23,617 nucleotides of DNA from CAZCTC01 sp964501335. GTDB taxonomy: Bacteria; Chloroflexota; Anaerolineae; B4-G1; SLSP01. The notes beneath the pieces were generated by a model. The model was not told the DNA's origin. It searched no databases and saw only the letters and a program-made list of their open reading frames with translations. The translations under genes were made by a program, and so were the position numbers. The stretch spans positions 1-23,617 of the forward strand of contig CAZCTC010000101.1 in NCBI GenBank assembly GCA_964501335.1, read 5' to 3'. Shown piece after piece: positions 1 through 6,658 of the stretch. Numbering within the stretch: the first letter of the stretch is position 1; each line of letters starts with the position of its first letter.

Positions 1-54
1 TGCGGGACGCTATGAGGCCGGAGCCATGCCATAGAGCCCTATTTTCAGGACAGA
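1..54 (+). repeat. Right end of a truncated intergenic repeat copy with extended tail
   Basis: The window opens with TGCGGGACGC, the last bases of the conserved tail found in the hairpin-tail repeats described below. The bases that follow, up to CCTATTTTCAGGACAG, align with 424-476 over about 53 positions (shared TGCGGGACG, AGG, ACCATAG and CCTATTTTCAGGACAG blocks). So this is the 3' end of another copy whose hairpin lies left of the window. The two copies share an extension of the tail not seen in the other copies. Confidence 0.65.
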
Positions 55-90
55 ACGCCATGCCGGGGGCGGCACCCTGAAGGATGAAAA
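38..90 (+). repeat. Intergenic direct repeat, copy A (CCTATTTTCAGGACAGAA family)
   Basis: CCTATTTTCAGGACAGAA at 38-55 recurs exactly at 202-219, and its first 16 bases recur at 461-476. Copies A and B stay similar further on (GCCATGC, GGGG, CACCC, GAA, ATGAAAAT). Within the copy, ATTTTCA near the start and TGAAAAT near the end are inverted repeats, so each unit could fold into a loose hairpin. No coding function is apparent. Confidence 0.7.
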
Positions 91-109
91 TGGACGATTC
101 GTCAGGATT

Positions 110-176
110 GGGTACCCACAAGGGGTACCCCTACGGGAGACGTTTTCCGGGTAGGGGCGGCCCGATGTGGCCGCCC
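110..176. repeat. GC-rich palindromic cluster (GGTACC repeats and GGGCGGCC hairpin)
   Basis: GGGTACCC occurs at 110-117 and, as GGGGTACCCC, at 122-131. CCCCTAC (128-134) is the inverted copy of GTAGGGG (151-157). GGGCGGCC (155-162) pairs with GGCCGCCC (169-176) around a 6-nt loop. It lies between copies A and B of the CCTATTTTCAGG repeat. It resembles small GC-rich intergenic palindromes seen in many bacterial genomes; no function can be assigned. Confidence 0.55.
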
Positions 177-201
177 TCGGGGAGATTTTTGCACGGCGGG
201 G

Positions 202-253
202 CCTATTTTCAGGACAGAAGGCCATGCAGGGGAGCACCCCGAAAAATGAAAAT
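202..253 (+). repeat. Intergenic direct repeat, copy B (CCTATTTTCAGGACAGAA family)
   Basis: This is the second unit of the repeat, with an exact 18-base match to copy A at its start and the same closing ATGAAAAT. The stretch 254-324 between it and the next hairpin contains GTAGACAG repeated (263-270, 278-285 and 285-292 approximately) and nothing else recognisable. Confidence 0.65.
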
Positions 254-324
254 TCAGCGGAAGTAGACAGCGGCAAGTAGACAGTAGACAGCCTGCGCCG
301 CCGGGGTGGCTCTGGAAAAAGGAC

Positions 325-360
325 ATGTTTTGGTGCGCCTCAGAAGGCGCACCAAAACAT
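325..360. repeat. Repeat-family hairpin 1, perfect 16-bp stem, loop CAGA
   Basis: ATGTTTTGGTGCGCCT (325-340) pairs perfectly with 345-360 around the loop CAGA. It is preceded by GGAAAAAGGAC and followed by CAACAAAAAACTCTC. Read on the - strand, the hairpin is followed by GTCCTTTTTCC and so resembles an intrinsic terminator. On the + strand, the direction of the next gene, an A-tract follows instead. Confidence 0.9.
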
Positions 361-476
361 CAACAAAAAACTCTCTTTCCCTGCTTCACACCGCGCGTCG
401 TATCTGACCGGGAAAAAATCATTTGCGGGACGTTACAAGGCTCGGCCCTTACCATAGGGGCCTATTTTCAGGACAG
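361..476 (+). repeat. Repeat-family tail 1 with extension ending in CCTATTTTCAGGACAG
   Basis: After hairpin 1 comes the conserved tail: AAAAAACTCTC, CCTGCTTCACACCG, CGCGTCG, TATCTGACCGGGAAAAA and TTTGCGGGACG (to about 432). It then continues into an extension shared with 1-54, ending at the third copy of CCTATTTTCAGGACAG (461-476). Along with the elements above it fills the gene-free stretch 1-555. Confidence 0.8.
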
Positions 477-555
477 CGAACCTGGAAAATGAGAAAAAAA
501 CAAGGTTGACAATTGGGTGTATGATAATCGTCGAATTTCTGGCAAGGAGAATCTT

Positions 556-1500
556 ATGAGCCACACAATTCCCTTTCGTTTTTTCGCCGGGCTGATCGTT
601 GTGCTGGGATTGACCCGCGTCTCGGCGGGAATGCTGAAGGCCATCCCGCCGACGCTGCTGGAAAACTGGGCCACGACGACTCCGACCGATTTTCTATTGC
701 TCTCCCGAGGAGCCAGCCAGGCCGTCAGCAATGTAGCGGACAGCGCGGCTATTGATGGGAAAGTGTTGCAACTCCAGGTCGGGCCGCAGGCCACCCCGGG
801 ACCGGGCGGCGGCTCGGAGATCGAGACGACGCAGCCGATCACCTATGGGACTTATACCTCACGGCTGAAGACGGTCAATTGCGCGGGACAGCCGGCGGCC
901 GGAGTGGTGACGGGCTACTTCACCTATTTCAACGACGGAGAAGATTACAACGAAAACGGGCTCCCCGACAACAGCGAGATCGATTTTGAATGGCTCTGTG
1001 CCGAACCGGAGGTGATCTATCTGACCATGTGGACGGACTATCGGGATTCGGATGAAGCGCATCGGCGCGTCGGTCGAAAGATCAACCTGCGTACCGGGCA
1101 GATCGAATACAGCTGCTATTTCGAGCAATACAGCGCCTGTCAGGCGTTGAACGGCAATGAAAACCAGCCGACGACAGTGCCGGCCCTGCCGGGGTACGAT
1201 TCCAGCACGGCCTACTACGAGTATGGATTCACCTGGAGCGCCACCCGGGTCACCTGGTGGATTGTCAATCCGACGACGAATCAACCGATCGTTTTGTGGG
1301 ATTATCAGGGACCGCCGGCGCGGATTCCGAAGCTCTCATCGTATTACATGACGAATGCCTGGCACACCGTCAGCTGGACGCCGGATGATCGCCCCACCGC
1401 GACGCTGGCGCCGACGGCAACCGTTTCGGCCTATGTGGATTGGACGAAATTCACGACGATCAATAAGTTCTTCTACCTGCCGGTAGTCCAGAGACCTTAG
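556..1500 (+). CDS. Secreted GH16-like glycoside hydrolase
   Basis: Predicted secreted endo-acting beta-glycosidase of the glycoside hydrolase family 16 / concanavalin A-like fold, 314 aa. The ATG at 556 is chosen because AAGGAGA lies 5 bases upstream and the protein then starts with a classic signal peptide (MSHTIPFRFF followed by a hydrophobic run to about residue 25). An in-frame upstream ATG at 517 would spoil the signal. The GH16 catalytic signature E-x-D-x-E is present as EIDFE at residues 141-145, inside an aromatic-rich beta-sandwich sequence (GYFTYF, DFEWL, LTMWTDY, TWSATRVTWW). In the family the first Glu is the nucleophile and the last the acid/base. The protein ends in YLPVVQRP. 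Substrate (beta-glucan, laminarin or another polysaccharide) cannot be told. TTGACA at 506-511 and TATGATAAT at 520-528 are promoter-like but too closely spaced for a standard promoter. It stands alone, flanked by repeats. Confidence 0.75.
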   Translation: MSHTIPFRFFAGLIVVLGLTRVSAGMLKAIPPTLLENWATTTPTDFLLLSRGASQAVSNVADSAAIDGKVLQLQVGPQATPGPGGGSEIETTQPITYGTYTSRLKTVNCAGQPAAGVVTGYFTYFNDGEDYNENGLPDNSEIDFEWLCAEPEVIYLTMWTDYRDSDEAHRRVGRKINLRTGQIEYSCYFEQYSACQALNGNENQPTTVPALPGYDSSTAYYEYGFTWSATRVTWWIVNPTTNQPIVLWDYQGPPARIPKLSSYYMTNAWHTVSWTPDDRPTATLAPTATVSAYVDWTKFTTINKFFYLPVVQRP

Positions 1501-1504
1501 CTTT

Positions 1505-1565
1505 GTTGCATCCCGCAACTGTTGCCTTTCCCCTCAGATACGACGCGCAGGATAAGGGGAAAGAA
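1505..1565 (-). repeat. Repeat-family tail 2 (reverse orientation)
   Basis: Read on the - strand this is the conserved tail: GCGCGTCGTATCTGA, GGGGAAAGGC and GTTGCGGGATGCAAC. It begins 5 bases after the stop codon of the GH16-like gene. Its outer end, GTTGC-ATCCC-GCAAC on the + strand (1505-1519), is itself a small perfect palindrome. Confidence 0.85.
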
Positions 1566-1619
1566 TTTTTATTTATGTTTTCGCGCGCATAAGAATGCCC
1601 GCGAAAACATAAATAAAAA
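1566..1619. repeat. Repeat-family hairpin 2, 25-bp stem with one mismatch
   Basis: The arms 1566-1590 and 1595-1619 pair at 24 of 25 positions around AAGA. The stem includes the TTTTTATTTAT/ATAAATAAAAA flanks that are single-stranded spacers in other copies. The + side (1620-1650, ACATCCTCCTCCCCCC then TTTGCG) looks like a decayed second tail, so this copy may have had tails on both sides of one hairpin. Confidence 0.85.
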
Positions 1620-1663
1620 AACATCCTCCTCCCCCCTTTGCGTAGCATCCTACAAACGTTCCA

Positions 1664-1691
1664 TTGCATTCTTACCGAATTCTTATATAAT
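1664..1691 (+). promoter_or_regulatory. Candidate sigma-70-type promoter of the kinase/slr1658 operon
   Basis: TTGCAT (1664-1669), a 16-bp spacer and a perfect TATAAT (1686-1691) lie about 50 bases before the chosen start codon of the first kinase gene. The -35 is a poor match and the -10 is ideal. No other promoter is evident before 6439, so this probably drives all five genes. Confidence 0.5.
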
Positions 1692-1740
1692 TTTCGTAGA
1701 TGTTCGGTACGTTCCTCGAATGCTGGATAACAGGAAAACC

Positions 1741-3534
1741 ATGGTACAGTTACCGCCGGATGCATCGAATTCGCTACCCATCCAGCTCGCGCAATTGCAC
1801 GATCAAATCGCCTTGCTGGAACGCCAGAAAGCCGAGCTGGAACTGTTGATCGAAATGCTGACCGAGCATTCCGACGGCATGGTGGAAGATCTCCAGGGCG
1901 AAATCGAAACGGCCGAACGCCGGAATGCCGAACAGTTTAAACTCATCACCGGCAGTGTGCCGGTCGCCATTCTGGTCAGCCGCATGCAAGACGACAAAAT
2001 CGTCTATGCGAATCAGTTTGCCGGAGAATTAACCGGAACCGGCGCCGCCGATCTTCTCAATCACACCATCGCGGACTTTTACTGGGAAAACAAGGAACGC
2101 GCGGCAATCCTGGAAAAAGTATCCGCGCAGGGAACGCTCGATCAATACGAACTCTGCGGTCGCAATAAAGAGAAGAAACCCTTCTGGGCTGTACTTTACA
2201 TCCGCCCATTGATCTTTAACAACGAACCCGGACTCCTGGAAGTCTATTACGATTTAACTCAACGCAAACAGGCGGAACAGACTCGCGAACGTTTTGCCCG
2301 GCAATTACACACTGCCGCCGAGATTTCCAATCAGGCCAATACCATTCTCGATCCCCACCGTTTACTACGAATCATCCTCCCGCTCGTCAAAGAGCGGTTC
2401 TCGCTCTCCTATGTTCGGGCCTATCTCCTGAATTCCAGCGGGCTCTCCCTGGAACTGGATTTTAGAGCTGAAACTGATGCCGCTCCAGAAATTCCGCTTA
2501 AATTACCGATGAACCTGGAACCCGGAGAGAATATGATCGTCTGTGCCGCCCGCAGCAAAAAAGTCATCCAGGCCAGCAATGAAGAGCCTTTCCGCTACTG
2601 CAATCCCCCCATCCTTTTAACCGGCATCTGCACAGAGATTGCCGTCCCACTGCTCCTGGGAGAGACCGTGCTGGGAGTGCTCGACATCCATTCCGGGGCG
2701 GAGGAAGGCTTTAACGCCATCGACATCGATGTCTTCCGGATATTATGCGGACAGATCACCACTGCCCTGCAAAATGCCCGGCTCTTTGAAGAAATCCAGG
2801 AAACCGCCGAACAGTTGCGAGAACTGGATCGAATCAAAGGAGAATTTCTGGCCACCGTAAGCCACGAACTCCAGACTCCTTTGAACGCCATCCTGGGCTA
2901 TTCTGAAATCCTGATGACGGGAATTGAGGGCGAACTCTCCGAAGAAATCCAGGAAGACATTCGAGGAATTCAAACCGGCGGGGAACGGCTGCAGGAAATG
3001 ATCAGTGCCATTTTAGATCTGACCAGCCTGGAAGCCGGACGGCTGACCCTCTCTCTGGAAGAGCTCGATCTGGCCCCCCTCCTGCACAATTTACGGGATC
3101 GCTACGCCGAAATTTTCTTTCAACAAAAATCCCGGATCGAATTTAAAGCTTATCTGCCGGACAAAGGCTTGTGGGCAGAGGTGGATTCCCGACGATTTCA
3201 GCAAATCGTAGATAACCTCCTCTCCAACGCCCTGAAATTTACCGACAAAGGGCAGGTAACACTACAGGCAACCCTCATCAAGCAGTGGATTTGTATCGCA
3301 GTCGAAGATACCGGGGTCGGGATCGACGTCGAAAATCAAGAAATTATCTTTGAGCAATTCCGACAGGTCGATGGATCACAAAAACGCCAGGCGCAAGGCC
3401 TGGGATTAGGATTAGCCATTACTCGCCGCCTCGTCATTTTGCTGGGCGGCAGGTTGGAACTGAAAAGCATACAAGGAAAGGGCAGCTGCTTCAAGATCTA
3501 TCTGCCGTACAGGTTGCCCCCGGCAAAGGATTGA
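1741..3534 (+). CDS. PAS-GAF sensor histidine kinase
   Basis: Soluble hybrid-less sensor histidine kinase, 597 aa. The ATG at 1741 is preceded by AGGAAAA; an in-frame ATG at 1720 has no ribosome site, and the longer frame upstream runs through the repeat element and is not protein-like. Domain order: Gln/Glu-rich coiled coil (about 12-60), PAS (about 62-178, with YANQFAGELTG and FWAVLYIRPL), GAF-like (about 190-355), HisKA with phosphoacceptor H375 in SHELQTP, and HATPase with N496 in the N box (NLLSNALKF), DTGVGI, and GLGLGLAI in the G2 box. No transmembrane segment, signal peptide or receiver domain is seen, so it should sense an intracellular signal. Its coiled-coil/PAS half is clearly paralogous to the next gene. 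The stop codon overlaps the start region of that gene, indicating translational coupling. Confidence 0.9.
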   Translation: MVQLPPDASNSLPIQLAQLHDQIALLERQKAELELLIEMLTEHSDGMVEDLQGEIETAERRNAEQFKLITGSVPVAILVSRMQDDKIVYANQFAGELTGTGAADLLNHTIADFYWENKERAAILEKVSAQGTLDQYELCGRNKEKKPFWAVLYIRPLIFNNEPGLLEVYYDLTQRKQAEQTRERFARQLHTAAEISNQANTILDPHRLLRIILPLVKERFSLSYVRAYLLNSSGLSLELDFRAETDAAPEIPLKLPMNLEPGENMIVCAARSKKVIQASNEEPFRYCNPPILLTGICTEIAVPLLLGETVLGVLDIHSGAEEGFNAIDIDVFRILCGQITTALQNARLFEEIQETAEQLRELDRIKGEFLATVSHELQTPLNAILGYSEILMTGIEGELSEEIQEDIRGIQTGGERLQEMISAILDLTSLEAGRLTLSLEELDLAPLLHNLRDRYAEIFFQQKSRIEFKAYLPDKGLWAEVDSRRFQQIVDNLLSNALKFTDKGQVTLQATLIKQWICIAVEDTGVGIDVENQEIIFEQFRQVDGSQKRQAQGLGLGLAITRRLVILLGGRLELKSIQGKGSCFKIYLPYRLPPAKD

Positions 3535-3536
3535 AA

Positions 3537-4889
3537 GTGAACGTGAAAGAAGATATCGATACCCTTTCTGCGCTGGAAGAACTACAAAGCAGAATTGCCA
3601 TCTTACAAGATGAGGTGGCAAAGTTGACGCGCGAAAAATCAGACCTGGAAACCCTGGTCGAAATGCTCAACAGTTACTCGGATGGAGTGGCAGAAAATCT
3701 ACTGGAAGAGGTCGAAACTACCCGACGCGAAAGTGTGGAACGGTTTGAAATTATGACCAATACGGTGCCGGTTCCCATTGTCGTCAGCCGGTTGTCGGAT
3801 GATCTCATCGTCTATGTCAATCGAGCCGCCGGGGAATTAAGCGGGGTCACGCAGGGCAAACTGAACGGGCGACAGATCAAAAACTTCTACAACGATCCCT
3901 CCAGCCGAACCGCTATTTTAGCCGAAGTGGAAAATCAGGGTTATGTGAACGGCTGGGAACTCCAGGGTCGGCAGGAAAACGGCAGCGAATTCTGGTCAGC
4001 GCTCTCAATCCGGCCCTTGAAATTCAACGGGGAACCCTGTCTGCTGGAAGCCTACCACGATCTGACGGCGCAAAAACGGGCCCAGAAACTGTTGGCCGAA
4101 CGAACCGCCGAACTGGACCGCACCAATCATATCTTAAAACAGCTGGACAAGACCAAGAGCAAATTTATCGATGTCGCCGCCCATGAATTACGCACCCCCT
4201 TAACCCTGATGTTGGGCTACGCACAACTGTTGAAAGACTATTTCAATGCCAGCCAGGACCCCTATATCCAACAAACCGTCAACGGCATTATCACGGGGGC
4301 CCAACGCTTGCACGGCATTGTCAACGAAATGCTGGATGTATCCAAACTGGACAATCAGCTGGTCCAGGTTTTCAAAGCGGAAACCCGGCTGTCCGATCTG
4401 ATCGAAGGGCTGTATAAGAGCCTGAGTGACGACATCAAAAGTCGGGAATTGACCCTGGAAGTAACCGGACTGGCCGAATTGCCCTCCATCTACGCCGACA
4501 AAGAGCTGATTTACAAAGTTTTCTACAATCTGTTGGTCAATGCCATTAAATACACCCCCAACGGAGGTCGGATCGGCATCCAGGGACAAGTGGAACTGCA
4601 TCCCGAACCCTATGTAGAAATTGTCATCAGCGATACCGGAATCGGGATCGACCCATTACAGCATGAACGAATTTTCGATAAATTCTCCGCTCAGGGAGAA
4701 GTAGCTTTGCATTCTTCCGGCCGCACCAAATTCAAAGGCGGCGGTCCAGGATTGGGATTGGCAATCGTTCGCGGAATCGTTTTGATCCACGGCGGCAAGA
4801 TCTGGGTGGAGAGCCCGGGTCACGATGAAACCACTTGCCCCGGCAGCCGATTCTATGTGCAACTGCCGATCGGAACGAAAGAATCCTAA
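3537..4889 (+). CDS. PAS sensor histidine kinase, paralog of the preceding kinase
   Basis: Soluble histidine kinase of 450 aa. The GTG at 3537 is preferred because AAAGGA sits 6 bases before it; the TTG at 3531 would leave no spacing. Domains: coiled coil (about 5-60), PAS (about 65-172), HisKA with phosphoacceptor H216 in AAHELRTPLTL, and HATPase with N335 in NLLVNAIKYT, then DTGIGI and GPGLGLAIV. The N-terminal half matches the preceding kinase (ETLVEMLNSYSDGVAENL against ELLIEMLTEHSDGMVEDL; SVPVAILVSR against TVPVPIVVSR), but the GAF domain is absent. The kinases thus arose by tandem duplication with gain or loss of GAF. No response regulator is encoded nearby. The partner is presumably in the downstream slr1658/slr1659 layer or elsewhere in the genome. 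Confidence 0.88.
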   Translation: MNVKEDIDTLSALEELQSRIAILQDEVAKLTREKSDLETLVEMLNSYSDGVAENLLEEVETTRRESVERFEIMTNTVPVPIVVSRLSDDLIVYVNRAAGELSGVTQGKLNGRQIKNFYNDPSSRTAILAEVENQGYVNGWELQGRQENGSEFWSALSIRPLKFNGEPCLLEAYHDLTAQKRAQKLLAERTAELDRTNHILKQLDKTKSKFIDVAAHELRTPLTLMLGYAQLLKDYFNASQDPYIQQTVNGIITGAQRLHGIVNEMLDVSKLDNQLVQVFKAETRLSDLIEGLYKSLSDDIKSRELTLEVTGLAELPSIYADKELIYKVFYNLLVNAIKYTPNGGRIGIQGQVELHPEPYVEIVISDTGIGIDPLQHERIFDKFSAQGEVALHSSGRTKFKGGGPGLGLAIVRGIVLIHGGKIWVESPGHDETTCPGSRFYVQLPIGTKES

Positions 4890-4901
4890 AGGAGCACGGT
4901 T

Positions 4902-5474
4902 ATGGAACAAATCTTCGGCAACTATATAGAAGAAGACGACGGGCAGGAATATCTGGTTATTCACTTCTCGCCGGCCTCAACCACCCTACAAAACCGCTGG
5001 CGCAATAACGGCCTCTCCGCGGATTTCCTGGCCGAATATTGGGCCACCTTCTTTCCCACGCAGGATGATGCCGCCCAGGACCGCCGTGCTGAAGTCAAAG
5101 GGATTATCAATTACGTGGCCAATGAATTGCTGGAAAACATCATGAAATTCAGCTATCCGCCGGCCAACTATCCCGTCCATTTGGGACTTCATCTCTATGA
5201 AAAAACGTTCCGATTTTATGCCCACAATGCCACCGATCCCGAAACGGTGCCGGAATTCCAGACCCGCATTCAACGCTTGCTGACCGAAGACCCCGGCGAT
5301 CTCTATATGGAACAGATCGAGACCAATGCCCGCGATCCGGAAAACACGCACTCCCGCCTGGGATTGTTGACGATGGTCAGCGACTACAATGCCAACCTGG
5401 CCTGGAAATTCACCCACCAGGCCGACCATCCCGAACGAATTATCATCACCACGATGGTAGAAATTACCCTCTAA
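4902..5474 (+). CDS. slr1658-family (DUF6272/SiaB-like) GHKL-type regulator, first copy
   Basis: 190-aa cytoplasmic protein that I recognise as the slr1658 superfamily, known from cyanobacteria and other phyla as an ATPase-like partner of the STAS-like slr1659 proteins and related to SiaB-type kinases. A degenerate N box, NELLENIMKF (residues 74-83), and a glycine-containing RLGLLTM segment (162-168) fit a GHKL ATP-binding fold. ATG 4902 follows AAAGGAG by 7 bases, and the ribosome site overlaps the stop codon of the kinase upstream. By analogy with SiaB and anti-sigma kinases it would phosphorylate, or bind and release, the STAS protein encoded at 6095. That is inference; kinase activity is not shown by the sequence. 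It is about 64% identical to the next protein over all 190 positions without gaps. Confidence 0.8.
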   Translation: MEQIFGNYIEEDDGQEYLVIHFSPASTTLQNRWRNNGLSADFLAEYWATFFPTQDDAAQDRRAEVKGIINYVANELLENIMKFSYPPANYPVHLGLHLYEKTFRFYAHNATDPETVPEFQTRIQRLLTEDPGDLYMEQIETNARDPENTHSRLGLLTMVSDYNANLAWKFTHQADHPERIIITTMVEITL

Positions 5475-5506
5475 CCTACCGGAAACGGAAAATGGAGGTC
5501 TGAACT

Positions 5507-6079
5507 ATGAAAGAAATCTTCGGTAATTTTATAGAACAAGCCGAACTGCAAGAATATCTGGTCATCCATTTTTCGCCCAGCTCCATCCCCTTGCAGCAAC
5601 GCTGGCGCAACAACGGCCTCTCCGCGGATTTTCTGGCCGAGTATTGGGCGACCTTCTTTCCTACCGACGACGCACCTTCCGTCAACCGGGTTCAGGAAAT
5701 CAAAGGGACCATCAACTATATCGCCAATGAACTGTTGGAAAACGTGATGAAGTTCAGTTATCAACCGGCGAACCTGCCGGTTAAATTGGGGCTCCATCTG
5801 TATCAACAGTATTTTCGATTCTATGCCAGCAACGCCATCGATCCGGCTTCAATTCCCGACTTCCAGGCCTGGATTCGCCGTTTATTGACAGAGGACCCCG
5901 GCATGCTATACTTGAGCCAGATTGAACGCAATGTAGCCAACGAAGCCGACCACATCTCACAACTCGGGTTGTTAACGATGCTTAACGATTATGGCGCCAG
6001 CCTGGCCTGGAAATTCGAATCCGATCTCAAAAATCCTGAAATCATCGTTGTAACAACGATGGTGCAGTGGGAAATATAA
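5507..6079 (+). CDS. slr1658-family GHKL-type regulator, second tandem copy
   Basis: 190-aa paralog of the preceding protein, same length and colinear. I counted 122 identities of 190 by eye. The blocks RWRNNGLSADFLAEYWATFF (30-50) and ANELLEN (N box, 73-79) are almost unchanged, whereas residues about 141-150 and 171-190 diverge, which may be where partner specificity differs. The start ATG at 5507 has GGAGG 8 bases upstream. The 32-bp gap to the first copy and the 15-bp gap to the STAS gene keep it in the operon. Either copy could be the specific partner of the single STAS protein; two copies could also give antagonistic inputs, each matched to one of the two upstream kinases. Confidence 0.8.
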   Translation: MKEIFGNFIEQAELQEYLVIHFSPSSIPLQQRWRNNGLSADFLAEYWATFFPTDDAPSVNRVQEIKGTINYIANELLENVMKFSYQPANLPVKLGLHLYQQYFRFYASNAIDPASIPDFQAWIRRLLTEDPGMLYLSQIERNVANEADHISQLGLLTMLNDYGASLAWKFESDLKNPEIIVVTTMVQWEI

Positions 6080-6094
6080 AAGGGAGCAACAACG

Positions 6095-6439
6095 ATGGAA
6101 GTCAAAGGCGAAAGCTACCTGGTCAACTACGATCCGGACAACAACAAGGTCGTATTCACTGGAATGATGCGCCTGCGTGGAGCAACGGAATATACTCCCA
6201 TTACCGATTTGTTAGATCTGATCGTGGCAAAATCACCCAAAGCAGTCACGCTGGATCTATGTGATTTACAATTTCTCAACAGTTCCGGGATTAACTTCCT
6301 GTTCCGTTTTGTAATTCAGTTGCGCGATTTGGGAGATTGCAGTCTGGATGTCATCGGATCGACCAGGCTTCCCTGGCAGGAAAAATCGTTGCCCAATTTG
6401 TTGAAGTTGATGGAAAAGGCTCAGCTCACCTGGAATTAA
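6095..6439 (+). CDS. slr1659-family STAS-like regulator
   Basis: 114-aa protein of the slr1659 superfamily with a STAS (anti-sigma-factor antagonist-like) core. The central VTLDLCDLQFLNSSGINFLF (51-70) is the typical strand-loop-helix of STAS proteins. S63 or S64 in NSSG sits where SpoIIAA-like proteins are phosphorylated, so the protein is likely a phosphoswitch controlled by the slr1658-type kinase-like proteins. The start ATG at 6095 has AGGGAG 8 bases upstream. It is the last gene of the operon and is followed by a repeat-family tail and a hairpin with a U-tract that would stop transcription. The downstream target (a sigma/anti-sigma pair, a diguanylate cyclase or other output) is not in the window, nor is a PP2C phosphatase that would reset it. 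Confidence 0.82.
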   Translation: MEVKGESYLVNYDPDNNKVVFTGMMRLRGATEYTPITDLLDLIVAKSPKAVTLDLCDLQFLNSSGINFLFRFVIQLRDLGDCSLDVIGSTRLPWQEKSLPNLLKLMEKAQLTWN

Positions 6440-6456
6440 CCGGGGTAGCCGTTTGA

Positions 6457-6524
6457 ATGCACCCCGCGACTGGCACTTTCCCGGTAAAAGCGACGCGCTG
6501 TGCGAAGCAGGCAGAGAGTTTTTT
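6457..6524 (-). repeat. Repeat-family tail 4 (reverse orientation)
   Basis: On the - strand this reads CAAAAAACTCTC, CTGCTTCGCACAGCGCGTCG, CTTTTACCGGGAAAG and GTCGCGGGGTGC. It is one of the best matches to the family consensus. It lies just after the stop codon of the slr1659-type gene, between the gene and the hairpin. Confidence 0.88.
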
Positions 6525-6568
6525 GTCCGTGTTTTTGCGCGCATAAAAATGCGCGCAAAAACACGGAC
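6525..6568 (+). terminator. Repeat-family hairpin 4, perfect 20-bp stem, acting as terminator
   Basis: GTCCGTGTTTTTGCGCGCAT (6525-6544) pairs perfectly with 6549-6568 around AAAA and is followed on the + strand by TTTTTTCTCT. It is therefore a plausible intrinsic terminator for the operon ending at 6439. It lies in the gap to the convergent DUF2807 gene. Confidence 0.85.
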
Positions 6569-6658
6569 TTTTTTCTCTACGCCCTCGGTGGTGAGTGCTG
6601 AGTGAATCAGTCGCTATTGCGTTTTTTCTTTTCCTTCCCCCAACATCAACATTTCAAA

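Noticed and set aside
84..326. Short overlapping open frames in the left gap
   Set aside because: They run through repeats and palindromes on both strands, have low-complexity Arg/Pro/Gly translations and no ribosome sites.
506..528. Promoter before the GH16-like gene
   Set aside because: TTGACA and TATGAT are only 8 bp apart; too close to list as a firm promoter.
1522..1740. N-terminal extension of the first histidine kinase
   Set aside because: The extension translates the repeat tail and hairpin; a good promoter (1664-1691) and ribosome site place the start at 1741.
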